A stretch of 64,000 nt of DNA from Phorcus lineatus (GCA_921293015.1 OV121083.1:32294908-32358907); one strand, 5' to 3'; shown: positions 1-12,955, counted from the first letter of the stretch. Notes: generated from the sequence alone by a model not told the origin. A program made the numbers and translations.

Positions 1-3000
1 CCAAACCTCAAACATTTATATCGGACATCGTCGACACAGACACATTCCTTTGAGCCATATAAGTCACAGACAAACTTGTCTAACTGTTCTTGTAAACTGT
101 CTGAGACACTCCACTCTTGGCCTAGTAAAGAGAATGCTGATTTGTAGTGTGCATTTGCAATCATGAGTTTGAGAGCTTTTGACTTTCCCTTTCCTCGGAA
201 TGCACTGATGCTATCACACCCTGTGAAGGCATGAATGCCTATCAATGCCTCTCCTAACCCTCCTAAAACTTCATTCATGGCTGTCATATCCATGTACCGT
301 GAATTTCCAGGAGAAAGCATAAGCATGATGAGGCGAGATGAAATCAACGATGAAACCCATGTTGCTAAGATGAAGACATCTGTATCAACTGACCGAATAA
401 TGATTGCAGGACTGTCTGAAATTGATGTAGATGCATGCAATGCATGCAGAAACATCCGAGTGTCTGCCTCCTCATGATCACAACGAAGCTCTGGGATATC
501 TTCAACATTGATTGAACCATCTTCTGTTTGAGAAATCTTGAAGCAGAATTCACCTTGAGTTGCATAAACCTGAATTCCATAGAGGTCACAGTTTACTTCT
601 TTCCATTCATTGACAAGAAATGACAGCAGATCTTCTTTGTTCTCACAATTTGCAAGATATTTCCTGAACTGTTTAGGCATTTTTTGATCCCGGCGATTAA
701 TGCGAACCTTTGTTTCACCTTGGCTTGCTCTTTTCGATCTTTCAAGCTGTTTGATTGAGTTGGAGTAATATCTGTCTGCAACAAAATCCACTCTTTTGGC
801 TTTGTGTTTAAGTCCCATAGAGACAAGTTGTCTTAGAACAGTGACTGCAAAGTCTCCAAAGGTCTCAGGAATTTGACGTTGTTGCTGAATTAAAGCCATT
901 CCGTCAACAATGAAGACAGTGTTTGACTGTGGTATGTTTTCTTGTGACAAACAACTGGACGGTGCAAGTTTATCTACCTCATGCATGAGTGTAGCCTTGT
1001 TTGTCTTCACCATGGAACCATCAGGATTTGCAAGAGATGGAGGCACTGACGACAACTGATACTTCATGACATTCTTTAGGTCTAGGCCTTTCTCTTGGGC
1101 AATGATGACCATTCTAGTAAGTAGTTGGCGTTGTTCTTTTGACAATGAAGATTCACCTTGCTTTGATTTCTCTTTCTTGCCAAGCTCAGAAAAGGTTTTG
1201 CTGGAAGGGAGGGATAACTTGTCAAAGACATCCTTTGTTCCATCAACCAATCGCTGACTCACGAAATCTTTGAAACATTCTTCTCCTCGATTGTAGGCTG
1301 TTGCCAAATCTGTTGTGATTGTCTCTGTTGCAACCTTTCCTGAGCATATGTTCATAACTTCTTTATGCTCTTGAAAAGTGAAAGGATTGGCAAAGCACAT
1401 GACAGTGGTCATAACATCTTGTACGGCCTGTTCATCAGCTTTGATTCTTGATGAGTTAAGGTCTTTGCAAATAGAAGAAGTGTCTGGGTTTGTGATGGAC
1501 ATGGAATAGCAGGCATTGGCAATGCCAGCTCTAGCTGGATGACTTAGAATCCATCTTTTTACAGCAGCTTTGTTCAAGGTAATTCCTGTAAGACCTCCTC
1601 TTGTTTTGGAGTCTCTGTTGAAAGTCTGTTCGATAATTTGGTCACATGCTGTCATCGAGAAGGTCTGACTGTTAGTTCTCTGTACTGAAAATTCTCCATC
1701 AGCTAGTCTGTCATGAACATAAGGATGGGTTTTTGGAAGTGCTTTCATTTCCAAGTAGTAGCAGGGTAGGTACCTTGAGTAATTGATCCTGCCATATGCG
1801 AAAAACCAAGGAATCATTGACCGGACGGATGATAAATGAAGTTGCCAATTGCCTTCTCTGGTTCCTCTCAGGAAGAGTAGCAGGAGATCAACCATATCCA
1901 GATACGATGACCAGAAAGCATACATGGCATTTGTATTGCATTTCATTTCAACATGATGATTGAAATTCTTCAGAAGCTGATTTGAATCATTTGAAAGGAT
2001 GGTGTCCGAAAACTTGGATGGGAAGCTGATTCTGATATCTTGCAGTGTCTTCAGTACTTCATCATAGAACGGTGCTTCAAGTTGTTCTATATATTCCTGA
2101 ATTCTCAGACGATGAAGGGCTTCACTGATGATCTTGTGACATCGCAAACTTCGGTTGTAGTGGTGTCCATTCATAACTCCTTTGATCGATCCCTCTGCAA
2201 TAACTCCAGATTCAATGGCAATATCTGTCAATCCAGAATTTTCAAATCGTTTTCCAATTGCACCAAGAAATGCCATTGCAGTATGAAACTCCCCTAGACG
2301 AAGAACCAGTCGGTTTCTGAATTCTGGGCGCCCCTGCCACCTTATTTCTTGAGCTTTGGCATATATTGCCTGATCCATGACAACAGCAATGGATGGAAGA
2401 TGTAATTCATCAGCTATAGCAAGACTCCTTTCCAGAATAGCATTTACAGTTGACTTTTCTGTAGGACTTGCATCGATTACTGGCAGATAGCCAATGTTGC
2501 TTGATGGTTTCGCATTTCCTTGAAGAAGTTGATTGCATCCAGTCCAGCCAGGTAGTGGTTCATCGGTCTGAAATAAAATTAATAACGTTATGCAGTATGT
2601 TTGATATGCAACAGTTAAAACTTAACAATATCACCAATACAAGTCAACTTCTCTATAAATAAAACTTAAAACGTTAAACCTATAACCCTTTATTTAAGAT
2701 GTATACTATAAGCTATAACAGTCATTTTCATTTCATGTAAAAAACATTATCTGATTAGGATACATTAAGTAATAAACAAATTTCTTCATAATTTAATTTG
2801 TATGATTAAAAATCATAAATAACTATTCATGAATTTAGTTAAAATTATTATAGGTCAGGAAACATTTGACCAATTAGTGTTTTTATTGGAGTGGAATGTA
2901 ACACATCACAAGTGAAGAGACAAAAAAAATTGTGCATAGTAAGGCTTGATGATCTCAATTCTTTTAAAATGAATGTTATCAAACCTGGATATATTTGGCG

Positions 3001-6000
3001 AAGTACAGGGATTGGTCAATGGATAGATAAGGATGTTGTATCTCTGGCGATCCTTCAAGTTCTTGGTTTTGTCCTGAATAAGAAAGAATGTTATAATTGT
3101 TTCTTCATTATATAAGTAGGTTTACCTATTAAATCAAAAATTGGGAAATATTGAAAAATAGGAACATTAACACTTCTTGATTGTTACATGGCGTACAAAT
3201 TTTCAGGAAAATATATTATAATATTTTCTGAATTATTGACCGGAACAGATAGACCAAAACGGACAAGGCTCATTTATATTCCCCCCAGCCAACATTGCTG
3301 GGGATAATCATAAATCAGTATATTGAAACAATCTCTATAGACTTTAATGATTTTGCAGCTCATATCTCTGTTGTAAGATTTACAAAAGCAAATGCTGTTT
3401 TCAATTACAGTACCTTTGAATTGAACTGGGCCTGTTCGTTTCGGTCCGAAGTACTGTCCTATCTCCTCTGCGGGGGTATTGATGGTTCTTTTTCTGTCCC
3501 TTTGGACTGACTTCTCTGTTGTGACAATTGGGACATCGCAGGCACGCTGGATGATTATTCCGTTGGTGTTATGAGTTGTTCCTTTTCCTTTAAAATTAAT
3601 TTTGAAATTAATTTTTAACATCATCAGACTTTGCAAACATAATTTTTTTATTCCTGTACTTATTGTTTCATATCTTAGAGATTTCCATATTAAATGTAAT
3701 GAATATCAATCAAAATTATATATGCTGTAATATATATAGTATTGTTAACAACAAATGAGAAATAAATTGAGCACACTGGAAAATACTTTATTTTCTAATA
3801 GAAGACAATTTAGTTAGGAATGATAATTAGATAACACATGGAGAAAAAAGATATAGAATTAAATATAGAAACAGATAATTATGTACATGCTTTTATGGAT
3901 AGATAATAAGATATGGTAATGAATGATTAGATTGGAAAAGGCAGACATCAGTAATTACTTGTTTTGTTTCATATGGCAGGAAGAGGAACTTTAAATGAAA
4001 AAATTACTTGACAGCTTTCAGAAAATAACACATGTAAACAATTAAACCACAGTATACCAGGGTATAGGAACCAGGGGTGAATTAATTATTTATGAATTAT
4101 CATTTCATGACGCAAGTAAATTATTCTGTCTGCCATTCAAAACAAGACACTATTCTACTGAGACATTTACATTTTAAAGTACAGTGTATAATTATACCTG
4201 GGCCGATCTGTCATTTCCTGTACAAATGAAAAATATGAACAAGGATTAATAAAAAATACAACAAATTCAATAAAACATTATGTAAATGCACATCATTTTT
4301 GAAAAACAACAATAAAAAACTAAAATCAATGTTGAATCTTCAGTAGAGGAAATGTTCCTAAATTTCAAGTGTCAAAATACAGTCTTTTTACATTATTTTG
4401 TACAACAAGTCTGAATTGATTTAATGAATATAAATACAATTCAAAGCATATAATTAATAAAAGCATATTTTGATTCAACACTGATCATTATGTCTTGGAG
4501 AACTGGTAAGTTGAGATAGCTTGTAACAAATGATTTGCAATTAAATACAACAAAAACTTTACAAATAACAGTATCTTTAAAGAACTGTTCTTTAAAAAAA
4601 TCGTTTACAATTACCTGACAGAGTTTCTTCTCCAAAGTCGTTGTTATCCCAAACAAGAGTGGTGAACACATCCGGTCTCATTCCAGGAGGCACTTCAGTT
4701 CCACGCTGCAGCTGTTGTGTTGCCAGAGCGGTGTCATGCTCAAGTGTAACAGAATGTGAAACGCAATGTCCAAAACTGTTCAGGATATTTTGTAGTTTTG
4801 CTGATCCGGTCAAGTGTCGAATGGTCATACCCAAAGAAAGATGCTTGGGCATCAACTTTCTACCCTTACTTGATAGTGATACAATGTCTTGACCAATTGA
4901 TAGAAGTTTATGGAAGTCACTGTTATCTTTCACTTGTACTCTTTCCTTGCTGAAAATGTCACTCAATCCACAAGACCATGCTAGGAAATTATGCAACATT
5001 GGGGATACAACACCAACACAATCCAAAATAGACATGTTATCTGCAGTAGGAGGCCAGACTGTTACTCCGAGGGTTTCAATGAGGGAAGATTTCAATATGA
5101 GTGCAGCCCGATACAACTGAGCAAACGAGTTATGAGACATATCCGCATCACAAGTAGAATGGTCTTGTTCTGTCTCTGATACACTATCAGTCTCTGACTC
5201 TGAATCAATGTCTGTATTGAGAAGGAAAGCACGATCTTCATCACTTTGGTGAAATACGAGTTCACAAGCCGTAGAACTTGGTTGAAAAAATTTCAACTGA
5301 GAGTACTTTTTCAAGAGACGTCTTTTTAGCAGGAAATTCCTGTAATTCTCGATATGGTTATTATCAATTTCCTTAACAGTTTTAATAAACAGCTGATTTA
5401 AGGTACTGATTTTCATCACCTCTCCACATGATATAATTCTTTTCTCAACAACATCTCTACAGAACACATCAAAGGAACTGTTATCACAGGGGGTCTTCTC
5501 AACTTTGTACAAACACTTGGTATATTGTTTATAACATGAAGGGTGATACCTAACCTCAATTGACACTGGATCAGATTCACCAATTTGCAATAATAGTCTC
5601 TCATCATTTTTTTCTCTTGCAGCTTGAAGAAGTTTATCAGCATTTGTTTCACATGTGATCAATCTCTCAATCTTTCTTTTATAATTTCTGTCTTTGATGT
5701 ATTTGATTCTCCTACAAATCAGACACTGTTTAGGTAAAACATGAATAGATCTTCTGTCAGTTTTATTTGGAAATTCAGACCCAAAATCAGACCTCAGGGT
5801 TAATTTACGCCTTTTAGGAGTCGACACTTTCTCATCCTTAACTAAATAGCCCTTCTCTTTCCTCTTCAAAGCTCTCTCAATGCGAGTCTTGTCAGTAAAT
5901 TTTTGGTAGCATTTCATATGAAAACTAGAAGTGTTTTTACAAGTTATGTCAAATTTCTCAGCCACAGATTTCTCAATTCCATCAAGTCCTTTCCATATAG

Positions 6001-6172
6001 AAGCACATTCACTTACTTTAGTCCATGTAGTGTCCGTAAATGAACGTAATTCGCCCAACTCATTCTCAATGACATGACATAAACATTCTGCCATGGCGGC
6101 AGCCATGTTGTAGTACTGCACAGAATGACCAATCTCTGCGTTCTGATTGGTTAATATTGTGTATGCTGCCAT
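1..6172 (-). CDS. Large zinc-cluster and FEN1/XPG-like PIN-domain protein, four exons, 3' end outside window
   Basis: Exons on the minus strand are 6172-4615, 3587-3414, 3073-2985 and 2567 to beyond position 1. All junctions are GT-AG with matching phases (1, 1, 0). They give 607 codons, then 855 more without a stop in the last exon, so over 1,460 residues are visible. The first ATG at 6172 is the only upstream start in frame. Exon 1 has two Cys/His clusters: one around FHMKCYQKFTDK, the other CLIC...C...YHPSCYKQYT. The last exon carries a PIN/FEN1-like acidic core in order: VDGMA, VADRYY, EADTRMFLHA (461-480), SVDTDVFILA (363-395) and GCDSISAFRGKGKSKAL (about 175-230). I recall similar multicopy uncharacterised proteins in cnidarians and molluscs. 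Nuclease activity is inferred, and the zinc role is likely but unproven. The gene is divergent from FARSA. It could be a transposon-derived host gene. Confidence 0.8.
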
Positions 6173-7063
6173 GGAGATTTACTGCATTTGATTTTACTTT
6201 CTAAACCTGAATGATAATTAATGTGCAAGTTATTCAACCAGAAAAATATTTTAATGGGTTGTAAAAAATACATACTTCATTGTAAATTCATTGCTTTGTA
6301 TTCACCAGATATGTGACAGCACTGTAACAGATAACTGGGTGACGGCCCACAGTCTACTTAGAATAATATAGTTTTGACCCCCACAGTGAGAAGAATGTTT
6401 ATTCCATGACAAAGTCTATCCCTGGGTCCACAGAAAGGGGAATATGTTCTTTCCATAAAATCTTCTCCCACAGATCTAGATAAATCTTTCTGAAATGTTG
6501 TATATGCTTTGGATATGATGTATGAGTGATGTGCCTATCATCTGTTCAGATTCACTTAATGATATTCCAAGAGTTCAGGTTATCGAGTAAGAGCCCAGGT
6601 CCTCCTTACACACCAACCTTTGACCTGACTCCCATTCTTTGAGATTTCACTTTTACGATCACCTTAGGGCTTTTCTTTTCTAAAGCGGTCATTATGACCA
6701 TCTGTCGGTCAACTAAAAAACATTAGATGTTTATCAACCAAACTTTGCACACTTATGAGCGATATGATATGACCTTCTCTAAAGAGAGTAACCTTTTTCT
6801 GACAATAAGACTAAAATTTGTAACCTTTGTGTTTACCCCCTTCAAATATCAGAGTGGCAGCTTGTGAAGACTAATGTTCATTCATATTTTCTGGATAAAC
6901 CAACAATGCTAGTTATCTCAAATTTTGAAATTATCATTTTTGTAAGATAGAGAGACTAAGATGTGTGAATTCCGTTGTCCTTATCCCATATTTAGAGTGA
7001 TTTACTAAACCAAAACTTGTCTTTGGAACTCAAAACTTCAGAAAAAGATCTGTGTTACTTGAA
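6173..7063. other. Intergenic stretch upstream of the PIN-like gene
   Basis: No coding exon or RNA gene recognised. The sequence is AT-rich and probably includes the 5' untranslated region and promoter of the minus-strand gene starting at 6172, but I see no distinct TATA box or initiator motif. Confidence 0.4.
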
Positions 7064-7071
7064 GAATAGAG

Positions 7072-8215
7072 CAGGGTTGCAGAAATCGGTCTATTTACTG
7101 GACACGTCCGATAAGGAATCCATTTTGACCGATTTGAAAATTGACTTGTCGGACATTTGAAAAGTCGTATGACCGATTGAGGAAAAATCACAGGAAGATT
7201 TAACAAATACTCAAACTTACTTAGTTATCTTACTAGCAATGAATTAAGGCAAATGCCCTACTTGCATCGGTCAGATAATTGTTTTGTAAACACGACCCGG
7301 TCAACAAAGAAATCAAAACTCTTGTTTTCACACGGCACTATTACCTTGTTAATGAATAATTTAAGTGTTTGCACTGCCTACCTTTTGATCTTTGATAAGA
7401 GATATTCTTATATTTATAGTGAAAGTTATCACACATCACAATAAATACTTGCCGAGATTGACTCGTACATTCATCTCATAATGATCATGTTACGATACCA
7501 CAACAGGAAAATAAAACCCGACGAAGTGTTATCTAACCCCAAATCGACAATGCCCTGTCTAGTCTAGTCGTCATTCAACAAGATTTGGCTGCAAAGCTTT
7601 GACTGGCTAAATTTTGACGAAGACCTGAACATAACTTTATGTCAGGCATGTAATTAATTTTATCGATCATCGCTATTTTTTTTAGCGATGAAAATTACTG
7701 CCGAAGTTGAACAGTAACTAAGGCTTACTGCCCTGATCTAATGTTACAAAGTGTTATATCTATCATAACAACTAATTATGAAAATAAATTTAAATAAAAA
7801 AGCAATTATAATTTTTAAAAATTGTAACATGTCCTTGTTTTCTAAGACGTAATAATCTGGAACCAAAGCGTAATTTGTCACATGTTAATCACATGACCTG
7901 ATTTTCTTAGAAACTTTGATCTCGAATCGATTTGCAATTTGTCACATGTTTATTTATTTATTTAAATTTCAAGTACGTCAGAACATGACCAGAAAGGATT
8001 GTTCACTGAGGTATCGGCGAAATTTAGGAAACCTGCACTAGTAGATCATGCTTCACTTATTATTTCTTTATCATTATTATTTAATGAAAAACAATTGTTT
8101 ATCTTTTATTGCCATTTATATTTGTCCCTAGCATTATAATGCAATATCAAAGATAATTTCCGGTCGACTTCAAAATGAAATATCTGACTGGCAAAATTTT
8201 GAATCTGCAACCCTG
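7072..8215. mobile_element. Non-autonomous hAT element with 8-bp target duplication
   Basis: The left end starts CAGGGTTGCAGA and the right end finishes TCTGCAACCCTG, a 12-bp perfect terminal inverted repeat of hAT style. The element is flanked by the identical 8-bp duplication GAATAGAG at 7064-7071 and 8216-8223. The interior (1.14 kb) has no transposase reading frame. It contains two copies of AATTTGTCACATGTT. The clean duplication suggests the insertion is fairly recent. Confidence 0.88.
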
Positions 8216-8463
8216 GAATAGAGTTTGTAGATGAAATATGGGCGTGGCTGGGTTCCCACATAAAATCTTCTGTTGTATTTTTGTCAGACTTCAATCATGT
8301 AAAGAATCTGAAATTTTGAGAAAACATCTTTGAAAGATTGAGACCAATTTTTGTAAATTCCTTGACACAATGTGAAGTTGGTGAAGAACTCAGTGTAAAG
8401 CACATTGTTATCAACAGGGCTTGAAATTGTTTCCTAACTTACGGTACTGCTACCAGACATTTT

Positions 8464-8526
8464 GGGGGCGGGATAGCGCAGTGGTTAGCGTGTTCGGCTT
8501 CGGATCAGGAGGTCCGTGGTTCGAAA
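8464..8526 (+). repeat. tRNA-derived SINE head or tRNA pseudogene
   Basis: Internal RNA polymerase III promoter boxes are visible: an A-box-like TAGCGCAGTGG and, about 35 bases on, a B-box-like GGTTCGAA. The sequence after the B box does not pair back to form a 3' acceptor arm, so this is better read as a SINE head than a working tRNA gene. No poly-A or body module was recognised behind it. Confidence 0.6.
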
Positions 8527-8849
8527 CATTTTGTTATCTTCAGCTGCATTTACAATTTTATTACTCAGTGGTTTATTCAAATGTAATGACACCAACCTTT
8601 CTGAGAATAGTGTAATCTATCGTTCATCACATGCGTTAGATGTTCAAATAAGTCCTGGTCGAAAATGAACATGTTCTGTACATTCTGAACAATAAAATAA
8701 AGAATATCTTCCATGGTCCTTGGCAAAAGTTGAACAATATATTTCATCTGAAGAACTAACAGGTATGTATCTAAGTCTTGAATATCAACATTGTGTGAAT
8801 GGCAGGTCTGATGCTCCAATGGGTACAAGTGTTCTTTTTTATTACTCGC

Positions 8850-9176
8850 CCATGTTAGGTAATGCAGTGTGATATTTATAGAACGATATTAAACTAGTGT
8901 AACACCGCTGCATGTATGACGTCACAATATTGTGTGGTTGTGACACCACAATGTTAGCACCACCGTCACAATGGCAGCCAAGTCATGGAAATGTTTTGAT
9001 CAGTAGGCCTACACTTTCGGCTATCATACTTGATTACTGAGGTCAAGTAATTAAATACTATTTTTGTTAAACTTAATGATTTGGTGTCAAACTTGCTTTC
9101 ACTCATTTTAGAGTTAATCACTAACTCGTTTAATAAAAATAGCATTAACTGGAAGGTCGTTTAGTATCCTCTATCA
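8850..9176 (+). repeat. Dispersed repeat, copy A (partner at 13.1 kb)
   Basis: Diverged copy of the repeat at 13090-13444. Shared landmarks are GTATGACGTCA, ATGGCGGCCAAGTCA-like sequence, ACTGAGGTCAAGTAATTAA and GGAAGGTCGTTTAGTATCC. Copy A lacks most of the left arm of the internal inverted repeat seen in copy B. Confidence 0.75.
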
Positions 9177-9660
9177 ATAAGTACCTCTTATCAATACTCT
9201 TGATAAAGTTTGAAAACCAATTCAGAGATTTTATTTTGGTGGATTTATGGCCCTTAATTTTGATTGAATAAGTGCAAATCACAGATCTGAATATTAAATT
9301 TTTAGACAGTTCCATGTACAATGATTACAGAGGAAAACATTTATCAGAAACTGTTATATCCAGATGAATGAAATTTTGGTTGTTGGTACACCCAATGCTG
9401 TTGATTTATTCAAAAGCCGATTCTGAAATTTTTTTTTTATTGCAGAGTTATGGCCCTTGAAAGTTTGATTTCATTTTGTTAGAATGACAGGTCTGATGCT
9501 CCTATGGTTTTCTCAGAAACTATTACATCTTGACGCATGAAATTTTAGATTTGGGTACAACTGATGATGCTCTTGATCCAGTTGGAAATCCTTTTCTGAA
9601 ACATTTTGTTTGATGGAGTTATGGCCCTTGAATATTGATTGAACATTATAAGTTATTTGA
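9177..9660 (+). repeat. Diverged tandem repeat with GTTATGGCCCTTGA core
   Basis: About three diverged units of roughly 190 bases. Each has the order 'cagaaactgttaca', 'atgaaattttgg', 'ggtacaactgatg' and 'gagttatggcccttga'. No coding potential is seen. Confidence 0.55.
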
Positions 9661-9751
9661 ATTCTGTTATTTAAAGCTGTTATTTAATATAACTGTTTTT
9701 TGGCTTATGGCGGATATAAGATTGCGGGGCATTTGAGACACACTCACCTTT

Positions 9752-10063
9752 AAAGCTCATCTGGCCTGACCTCTAAGAAGGGCCTAGCGATAAAAACTAG
9801 ACTCCTGAAACTTTGTGTAAAGACTCCTTAGCTGATGGGGATTCTAATTTATAGATTTGGTGACCTAGTGACCTCTAATAATGGGCCTTAGGGACAACGC
9901 CCTAAAAACCTATTTTCATCTCAAGGAGCAAAATCCTAAAAAGATGAAACCTTGTGTACAGCCTGGATATCTCATGGGGGTTATTATTTATAGATTTGGT
10001 ATTCTGTGGCCACCGCCAAAAGGTAACTGTCACCTTTATATAGTAAATCATAGATAGCCTGAT
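9752..10063 (+). mobile_element. Left part of TIR element interrupted by a hAT insertion
   Basis: Begins AGCTCATCTGGCCTGACC and carries the 'cctagaaact...gattctaatttatagatttggtgacc' body of the family also seen at 21.6, 28.3, 32.7 and 55.5 kb. It is broken at 10063. The remaining right end (GAGCTACAGAGCC, GTAGCTC) resumes at 12216-12243, after the hAT element and one copy of its duplicated target. Confidence 0.75.
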
Positions 10064-12210
10064 CAGTGTTTCTGCTGGCATTTTTGACTGGTCAGATAAA
10101 TGTAGCTAATAAATAATGATGCAACACTTACCTAAGCTTTTCTCTTTTAATTTCTGAAGATATCGATTACATGATTGACATGCCCGCAGTTTCCATGACA
10201 GTTCAAAAGCATTAGATTATTTAATCTTCGTTGCAACAGTCTGTTCCGACTGTCAGTGTGGATTTGTTTCTGAAGGCTGAACCCACGCTGTGCTGGTACA
10301 CTCGACACAGGATTAAACAAAGCAATGGAAGCGAGCGTTTTGTAGTCTGGATAGATATCCCCATAATTTCTTGAAAGCAGTGACTGACCTGTTATCAGTG
10401 TACTGCATTGTCACGCCCCTAAATTGTCCATCAGTGACGTTTTCTAGAAAATGTTGTTCACTAGACCCAGGATTATCAAGTAAGCCTGTCAGTCCTTTGA
10501 TGATTGAATTGACAATAGGCATAATCATTCCTTAATTCAGAGAATCTTTCTGAAACACAGTTACTGATTTGTCCATCAAATGAAGAATGTCGGAGAGTGC
10601 GTACGTCACAGCGGCAAAACCATAAGTTTTGATTTTTTAAATAATGTTTTTTGCCACTGGATTATTTCTTTCACTGGCCTCTTCTTCTATTTCCAAGACA
10701 AGTTTTTTTTGTAGAATTGACTGCCCGACCGACAGACAACCATCTAACACTACAAGGTTGCTTATTTCGGCGACAACCTTTGTAGTTTTAATGGCATCTG
10801 CAGACGCAAGTGCCACTTTATGGGCAATGCAATGGACATGGACGAGAAACGGACAGTCTGAACTTTGTAGACGTATGCCGACCCCTGTCCGATGCCCAGT
10901 CATGACACTGGCTCCTTCAGATCCAAATTCCACAACACGATTCAAGTCAATGTTCCACTGAGGAAGAACCTCCTTGATTTTCTCTGTGACACACTCTGAC
11001 GTACCATTGTGTACACTAAAGTTACCAATGAAAAGTGACTCAGTGCTTCCATTAATCTCAATCCTGACAAGTACGATCAATTTTTTTTCAACCCTCACAT
11101 TCACTGTTTCGTCAACTATTAAGCCTACAAATTTGCTTTTCTCAACTTAAAACTTAATATCATCAATTGTACTGGCCACCAAAGCATGTTCAATCTCCTC
11201 TATCGAATCAGAATGGCTATAAACAACGCCTTTCAGTAAACTAGCACATCCATTCTTTTTCTGCAATTCTATCAACTTCGAGAATTTACTTGTAGGGATA
11301 TTCTCGTGTGCCATAAAAAGTACAGTATTGAATTGTGCATGTAAACAATCCTGGTCTTTCTCCCTTGAATGTTCAATATGACCAGCCATGGCAGTTTTTT
11401 GAAGCAACAATTGAACAGCTTGACGGTGAGAACTACTTTCTCTGTGGTCTTCAAGAGCCAATTTTCTTAAATTTATACTGCCCTCTGTGAATATATTTTT
11501 GACTTTTGCTTCAACACAAATTTTGCAAAACATTTTGTCATTTTCATAGATTAGCCAAGGGAAAATTCTAAACCAATCTTCATTTACACTAAGTGTAACT
11601 GTTGCTGACCTAGTAGATGACAACTTTTTGCTAGGTTGGGTTTGAGTTTTTTAGCTAACGCACGTGGACGACTGTGATGTAATTGTTGGTGTAGGTCTAT
11701 CACATTCTGATGATGTAGATTTACTCGATGTCTCTGCTTGAGATTCATTAGTTTCATTTGCTGATTTTTTGCTAGTAGTAATATTACCTGCGTCATCTTC
11801 TGATTTTCTCTTTCGTTCGTTTAATTGACTGTTTTTGCCACCAAAGCAGGAAGAAAGATTCGTCTGCTTTTGTCGGAAAAACGTGTTTACATTCGTAAAT
11901 GATCGGAATAAGTCGATAATTTCCGTACACATTTCAAGCATACATTGAAACTGAGGTCAATAAATTCAGCTGCAGTTATTCGAATGATTATGTCATGCGC
12001 ACTTCGTTGCGTAACCGTTTTATTTCAGCTACAGAAGCAATTGGGATTTCCAGACAAACATGATCGGGGTATCGCATCACTAGATGTTACGAGTGTTTTT
12101 TTTTTTCAAATAAAGGTTTATGCAATAAGTTTGACAGCTTGTTATTTAATCGGACAATCCTATTTTTTTATCGGACCATAACCGGTATTTACCGGACAAC
12201 GGAAACACTG
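10064..12210 (-). mobile_element. Decayed autonomous hAT transposon (ZNF862-like type)
   Basis: Ends are CAGTGTTTCTG (left) and GGAAACACTG (right), an inverted repeat. The flanks repeat CTGAT (10059-10063 and 12211-12215). Removing the element plus one CTGAT restores AGCCTGATGAGCTACAG, exactly as in the uninterrupted relative near 55,930. The minus strand encodes a transposase remnant, listed separately. The 5-bp duplication is shorter than the usual 8 for hAT, although hAT subgroups with 5-bp duplications are known. Confidence 0.87.
10160..11941 (-). pseudogene. hAT transposase pseudogene
   Basis: From ATG 11941 one minus-strand frame is read through in-frame stops at 11653-11651, 11149-11147, 10639-10637 and about 10537, ending at a stop near 10313. 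In order it shows a Ser/Lys-rich leader, a TTF-type zinc-finger-like part (FPWLIYENDKMFCKIC), the RNase-H-like segment (KFVGLIVDET, RVVEFGSEGASVMTGH, HVHCIAHKVALA) and a helical linker. In another frame, near 10300-10180, lies a C-terminal dimerisation motif (QRGFSLQKQIHTDSRNRLL). Most of the part between is missing, so the protein is truncated by deletion and nonsense mutations. The family is recognised from the motif order of hAT transposases related to vertebrate ZNF862. It cannot be functional. Confidence 0.85.
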
Positions 12211-12243
12211 CTGATGAGCTACAGAGCCAGTAGCTCTATTTTC
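12211..12243 (+). mobile_element. Right end of the TIR element interrupted by hAT
   Basis: CTGATGAGCTAC...GTAGCTC, with a 7-bp terminal hairpin (GAGCTAC/GTAGCTC). It is the downstream remainder of the element that starts at 9752. Confidence 0.75.
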
Positions 12244-12955
12244 TTCAAAATCAAACAAATTGTGTACATAATCTTAATCATTCAAGGGCTAGCATTATTT
12301 TTTGTTATAAATGTAACTCTTTATGTAAAGATGTTCTCATAATAATATTGATGTTACTATTTGTATCATTCCTAAAACACTCACGAACGCTGAGTGGGGT
12401 ATGGCCATTTGATTAAACAACAAACAAGTTCATTTATTTCAAGAATCACTGTGTAGGTAGGTAGGTTGATTTAAGGGTGATGTGTGGGCCAGATATGACC
12501 TACATGCGCCTGAATCACTGTGTATTGACAAGAAAAAGTAATGTCCTTTATTGTAAACAGGTTTTGGATTACGTGTGTTTTGACTGCAAATTTTACATGT
12601 TGAGCAATGACAAGATGTAGCTGTCAAATGAGAGCGTTAATGTGAATTCTGGATACTAAAATAAGTATTTCCAGAGATGTCACAGAATGTTTTAAACCAG
12701 GTGAATACCATAAAATATATAGACTTTGTCGTGCAAATATATCTCAAGTATTAATGGTGGGTGAGACAATTTTAGTGAGCACATGGCTTTTAACATTGTT
12801 CCACGTCCCTTTATTGTGGATCTCTTATTTTCAAAGAAAATTCCTACTGGTAATTTTTGTCCCTTTGACAGCTGAAATTATCAATTCTCCATTTATGGGT
12901 CTGTATCTCTGTGTTCAGAGAGAAAAATGATTTGGTGTGAATGTTATTCTTGCAG
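12244..12955 (+). other. Stretch upstream of the first recognised FARSA exon
   Basis: No exon found. It ends in the acceptor TTATTCTTGCAG. I searched it for the missing N-terminal FARSA coding sequence and saw none. Confidence 0.4.

Noticed and set aside
2040-3115. Plus-strand ORFs at 2040, 2468 and 2891
   Set aside because: They are shadows or fillers on the opposite strand of exons 3 and 4 and introns of the minus-strand gene.
4441-4671. Minus-strand ORF overlapping the donor of exon 1 of the PIN-like gene
   Set aside because: It is in another phase from the supported exon and runs into intron sequence.
8464-8526. Functional tRNA gene
   Set aside because: A and B boxes are present, but no acceptor stem pairing follows the B box.
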